From the NCBI GenBank assembly GCA_020048595.1, contig JAIFMH010000322.1:1-8594 (forward strand): a stretch of 8,594 nucleotides of DNA, in the 5' to 3' direction. Of this stretch, positions 5,997-8,594 are shown piece by piece. A program made the position numbers and the translations under genes. Source of the DNA: Bacteroidota bacterium (GTDB taxonomy: Bacteria; Bacteroidota; Bacteroidia; Bacteroidales; UBA4417). The notes beneath the pieces were generated by a model, which saw nothing but the letters and a program-made list of their open reading frames with translations, did not search any database and had not been told where the DNA came from. Numbering within the stretch: position 1 is the first letter of the stretch; the number at the start of each line of letters is the position of its first letter.

Positions 5997-7391
5997 ATGA
6001 CAGAAACCATTAGACACACGCTACGGGATTCAAAAGTCGCCAGATGGTCGGCTTTGGCTGTTGTAGCATTCACAATGCTTACAGGCTATTACCTTACAGA
6101 TGTAATTGCCCCGTTAAAAGGACTTCTCGAAGGACGCTTAGGCTGGGATAGCTCTGACTTTGGATTTTTTAACAGCGGTTACGGCTGGTTTAATGTATTC
6201 CTTGGAATGCTGATTATAGGTGGTATTATTCTTGATAAAATGGGTGTCCGTTTTACAGGATTAATGGCTGCTATCGTAATGGTAGGCGGAACTGCAATTA
6301 AGTATTGGGCTGTTCAGACTCATTCTTTGGATGGTCAAATGTGGCATGTATTGTGGTTTGATGTTAAAGCGCAGGTTTTAATTGCCGGACTTGGTTTTGC
6401 CATCTTTGCTGTCGGCGTGGAAGTTGCGGGTATCACAGTTTCAAAAATTATTTACAAATGGTTTAAAGGTAAAGAACTGGCATTGGCAATGGGCCTCGAA
6501 ATGGCTACAGCCCGATTAGGAACAGCACTTGCTCTGGCTACCTCGGTGCCAATTGCAAAAGCAACCGGAATGGTTGATGTTTCGCGTCCGATTTTACTGG
6601 GATTAATTTTACTCTGCATCGGACTTCTCTCATTCGTAATGTATATATTTATGGATAAGAAACTGGATGCTTCCGAAGTGGATGCAAACAAACCGGTTGT
6701 TGAAGAAGAAGCTTTCAAATTGTCGGATATCGTTATGATTATTACCAACAAAGGTTGGTGGTACATCGCTATTCTTTGTGTGCTTTTCTATTCAGCGGTT
6801 TTCCCTTTCCTTAAATATGCAGCTGACCTTATGGTAAACAAGTTCGGAGTAAGCGAGGATCTCGCCGGAACAATTCCTTCGATGCTGCCATTCGGAACAA
6901 TACTTTTAACTCCTTTATTTGGTAGTCTTTATGATAGAAAAGGTAAAGGCGCTACTATTATGATGATTGGTGCCAGTATTCTTATTGCAGTACATGCTCT
7001 TTTTGCTGTGCCATTCTTAAATCACTGGCTTATTGCTATCGTTCTGATTCTTGCTCTCGGAGTTGGATTTTCACTCGTACCTTCGGCCATGTGGCCATCA
7101 GTTCCAAAAATCATTCCTGAAAAACAATTGGGTACTGCATACGCTTTAATTTTCTGGGTTCAAAACTGGGGATTAATGGGTGTTCCTGCTCTTATTGGCT
7201 GGGTATTGGATAAATATTGTGTAACAGGTCAGATCATGCGAGAAGGCGTTTCTGTTAATACCTACGATTACACTATACCAATGTTGATTTTCACAGGATT
7301 TGGCGTACTGGCACTTTTATTTGCTTATCTGCTGAAAGTTGAAGATAAAAAAATGGGATACGGACTCCAGTTGCCTAATATCCAGAAATAA
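5997..7391 (+). CDS. MFS transporter, MFSD1-like
   Basis: The 464-residue product has about twelve hydrophobic segments, roughly at residues 17-35, 57-80, 84-105, 124-150, 161-186, 198-220, 253-273, 288-310, 317-337, 341-363, 377-402 and 427-447. A charged central loop at about 220-245 is typical of the major facilitator superfamily. Several stretches match human MFSD1 as I remember it: WFKGKEL with GL...AR(L/I)G (155-175), AVFPF (267-271), and ALWP...VPE-QLGTAY (near 354-372; here AMWP...IPEKQLGTAY). MFSD1 is a lysosomal dipeptide transporter, so a peptide or amino-acid-type substrate is a reasonable guess, but the substrate is not shown. It sits in the inner membrane. The ATG follows an A-rich leader (ATAAATAAAACTTAAAA) typical for this phylum. 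A strong terminator lies 31 bp after the stop, closing the probable prmC-MFS unit. Confidence 0.9.
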   Translation: MTETIRHTLRDSKVARWSALAVVAFTMLTGYYLTDVIAPLKGLLEGRLGWDSSDFGFFNSGYGWFNVFLGMLIIGGIILDKMGVRFTGLMAAIVMVGGTAIKYWAVQTHSLDGQMWHVLWFDVKAQVLIAGLGFAIFAVGVEVAGITVSKIIYKWFKGKELALAMGLEMATARLGTALALATSVPIAKATGMVDVSRPILLGLILLCIGLLSFVMYIFMDKKLDASEVDANKPVVEEEAFKLSDIVMIITNKGWWYIAILCVLFYSAVFPFLKYAADLMVNKFGVSEDLAGTIPSMLPFGTILLTPLFGSLYDRKGKGATIMMIGASILIAVHALFAVPFLNHWLIAIVLILALGVGFSLVPSAMWPSVPKIIPEKQLGTAYALIFWVQNWGLMGVPALIGWVLDKYCVTGQIMREGVSVNTYDYTIPMLIFTGFGVLALLFAYLLKVEDKKMGYGLQLPNIQK

Positions 7392-7422
7392 CGCAGCTAA
7401 GGTTAAGTTTATATTAAGATTC

Positions 7423-7462
7423 AAACCGGGCGGAGTTTTATAACTTCGTCCGGTTTATTTTT
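7423..7462 (+). terminator. Intrinsic terminator after the MFS gene
   Basis: Bases 7423-7437 and 7442-7456 form a 15-bp stem (two G-U pairs, otherwise complete) around a four-base TTAT loop. An A and a run of five T follow at 7457-7462. The GC-rich lower stem and the T-run fit a rho-independent terminator for the plus strand. Confidence 0.88.
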
Positions 7463-7487
7463 GCAGCCAATTATATAATCCGTTTTG

Positions 7488-7495
7488 TACTTTTG
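7488..7495 (+). promoter_or_regulatory. Probable -7 box for the alkaline phosphatase gene
   Basis: TACTTTTG matches TAnnTTTG and lies 20 bp before the ATG at 7516. A TTTG at 7460-7463, inside the terminator tail, is 24 bp upstream and so a little far for a standard -33 box. No Pho-box could be recognised. Confidence 0.5.
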
Positions 7496-7515
7496 TAATC
7501 TAAAAAATTAAAATA

Positions 7516-8594
7516 ATGAAAAAAATCGTTGTAAGTATTGTATTGGTTAGCATGCTCGTTCCGGTCCTTTTTGCTGGAAATCCCGGAGACAAAAAGAAAA
7601 AGCCAAAACAACCCAAAAATATAATTCTGCTTATTGGCGATGGCATGGGAACATCCCAGGTTTATGCCGGTTATACTGCTAAAAAAGGGATAATGAATAT
7701 TACAGGTATGCCTGTAAGTGGTTTTTCGGTCACATATTCGTCCGATGATTATATTACTGATTCCGGCGCTGGAGGTACGGCTCTGTCAACCGGAGTTAAA
7801 ACAAAAAATGGCAGTATTGGTGTTGATGCAAATGGTCAGCCTGTTGAGACCATACTGGAGATGGCTGAAAAAAGAGGCCTTTCAACAGGACTAGTTTCCA
7901 CCTCATCCATCACACATGCAACGCCCGCATCCTTTATTGCTCATACAGCCAACCGCTCCAAATATTCAGATATTGCTCTTGATTTTCTGAAGACAGACAT
8001 TGATGTATTTATTGGCGGAGGTTACAAAGACTTTGCAAAAAGAGCCGATAGCTTAAACCTTATTGACAGCCTGAAAGCCCGTGGCTACTTTATAGCCCGC
8101 GACCTGAAAGAAGTAAATGTAAAGTCAACAACTCGTCTGGCAGCTTTACTGGCCGACGAACATATGCCACAAATGTCGAAAGGCCGTGGAAATATGCTGC
8201 CTGATGCTACCAGGATAGCAATCAGCATGTTGGATAAAAACGATAAGGGATTTTTTATTATGATTGAAGGCTCGCAGATCGACTGGGGCGGACATGCTAA
8301 TGATGCAGCCTACATTGTCGACGAAATGGTTGATTTCGATAATGCAGTTGGCAGAGCACTTGAATTTGCTGCAAAAGACGGCGAAACTCTCGTTATTGTT
8401 ACTGCCGATCACGAAACCGGTGGTTTTGGTATTATTGGCGGAAGTATTGCTGAAGGCGTCGTTCAGGGTGCATTCCTGAGTAAAGACCATACTTCTACCA
8501 TGGTGCCTGTATTTGCTTATGGCCCGGGTTCCGAAATATTCACCGGCGTTCAGGACAACACAGATATTTTTAAAAAATGTGTAAAATTGTTCGG
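7516..8594 (+). CDS. Secreted alkaline phosphatase, PhoA family (3' partial)
   Basis: The frame opens at ATG 7516 and runs off the window after 359 codons without a stop. Residues 1-20 are a Sec signal peptide (cleavage near LFA-G), followed by a Lys-rich stretch, so the enzyme is exported. It hydrolyses phosphate monoesters using two zinc ions and one magnesium. The family residues are all present: D42 in GDGMG, nucleophile S83 in TDSGAGGTA, T136, E251, D256 and H260 in EGSQIDWGGH, D298-H299 in TADHETGG, and H325 in DHTSTMVP. Compared with E. coli PhoA, D153 is His (H134) and K328 is Trp (W257), as in the TAB5 and Vibrio enzymes. The Ala after the nucleophile is Gly. TAB5-like enzymes are about 375 residues, so only a short C-terminus should be missing. 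It has its own promoter after the terminator. Phosphate scavenging is the likely role. Confidence 0.94.
   Translation, partial: MKKIVVSIVLVSMLVPVLFAGNPGDKKKKPKQPKNIILLIGDGMGTSQVYAGYTAKKGIMNITGMPVSGFSVTYSSDDYITDSGAGGTALSTGVKTKNGSIGVDANGQPVETILEMAEKRGLSTGLVSTSSITHATPASFIAHTANRSKYSDIALDFLKTDIDVFIGGGYKDFAKRADSLNLIDSLKARGYFIARDLKEVNVKSTTRLAALLADEHMPQMSKGRGNMLPDATRIAISMLDKNDKGFFIMIEGSQIDWGGHANDAAYIVDEMVDFDNAVGRALEFAAKDGETLVIVTADHETGGFGIIGGSIAEGVVQGAFLSKDHTSTMVPVFAYGPGSEIFTGVQDNTDIFKKCVKLF

Noticed and set aside
8146..8490. Minus-strand 114-codon frame (and a plus-strand frame at 8264-8479)
   Set aside because: Both overlap the alkaline phosphatase, whose frame contains all catalytic motifs across this stretch.

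Overview
The window looks like ordinary chromosome from a member of the Bacteroidota, roughly 40% GC. Three things suggest this: upstream regions carry the Bacteroidota -7 box TAnnTTTG (TATTTTTG, TATCTTTG, TACTTTTG) with A-rich leaders and poor Shine-Dalgarno matches; the large outer-membrane protein has a Bacteroidota-style barrel / thrombospondin-3 / OmpA layout; and the first gene looks like secreted proteins I know from this phylum. An order such as Bacteroidales or Marinilabiliales is a guess. No rRNA, tRNA, CRISPR array, transposase or phage gene is visible.

Left part (1-2337). A plus-strand gene enters from outside the window and ends at 1305. It encodes a protein of unknown function with a lipocalin-like C-terminal domain. 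It converges on a minus-strand pair, a CoA-binding (YccU-like) protein followed 20 bp later by a FHIT-like HIT hydrolase, which are probably co-transcribed.

Middle (2338-4948). Between the CoA-binding gene and the OmpA-family gene lies an unusual non-coding element. It has two arrays of a degenerate 7-bp unit (NGAAGNC) in opposite orientations, which form a large imperfect inverted repeat that begins at the ompA-like stop codon. The OmpA-family gene (minus strand, 809 aa) encodes a signal peptide, a predicted beta-barrel, eight Asp-rich TSP3 repeats and a C-terminal peptidoglycan-binding domain.

Right part (4949-8594). A 140-bp divergent promoter region separates the OmpA-family gene from prmC (release-factor glutamine methyltransferase). 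prmC is followed 41 bp later by an MFS transporter resembling eukaryotic MFSD1. The transporter ends at a strong intrinsic terminator. A new promoter then drives a secreted PhoA-family alkaline phosphatase whose metal-site substitutions (His and Trp) resemble those of the TAB5 and Vibrio enzymes. Its C-terminus is cut off by the window end.

The genes do not form one pathway; most are housekeeping or cell-envelope functions. I see no convincing new multi-gene system. The most unusual structure is the heptad-repeat inverted element at 2377-2520; the MFSD1-like transporter is the most interesting protein.
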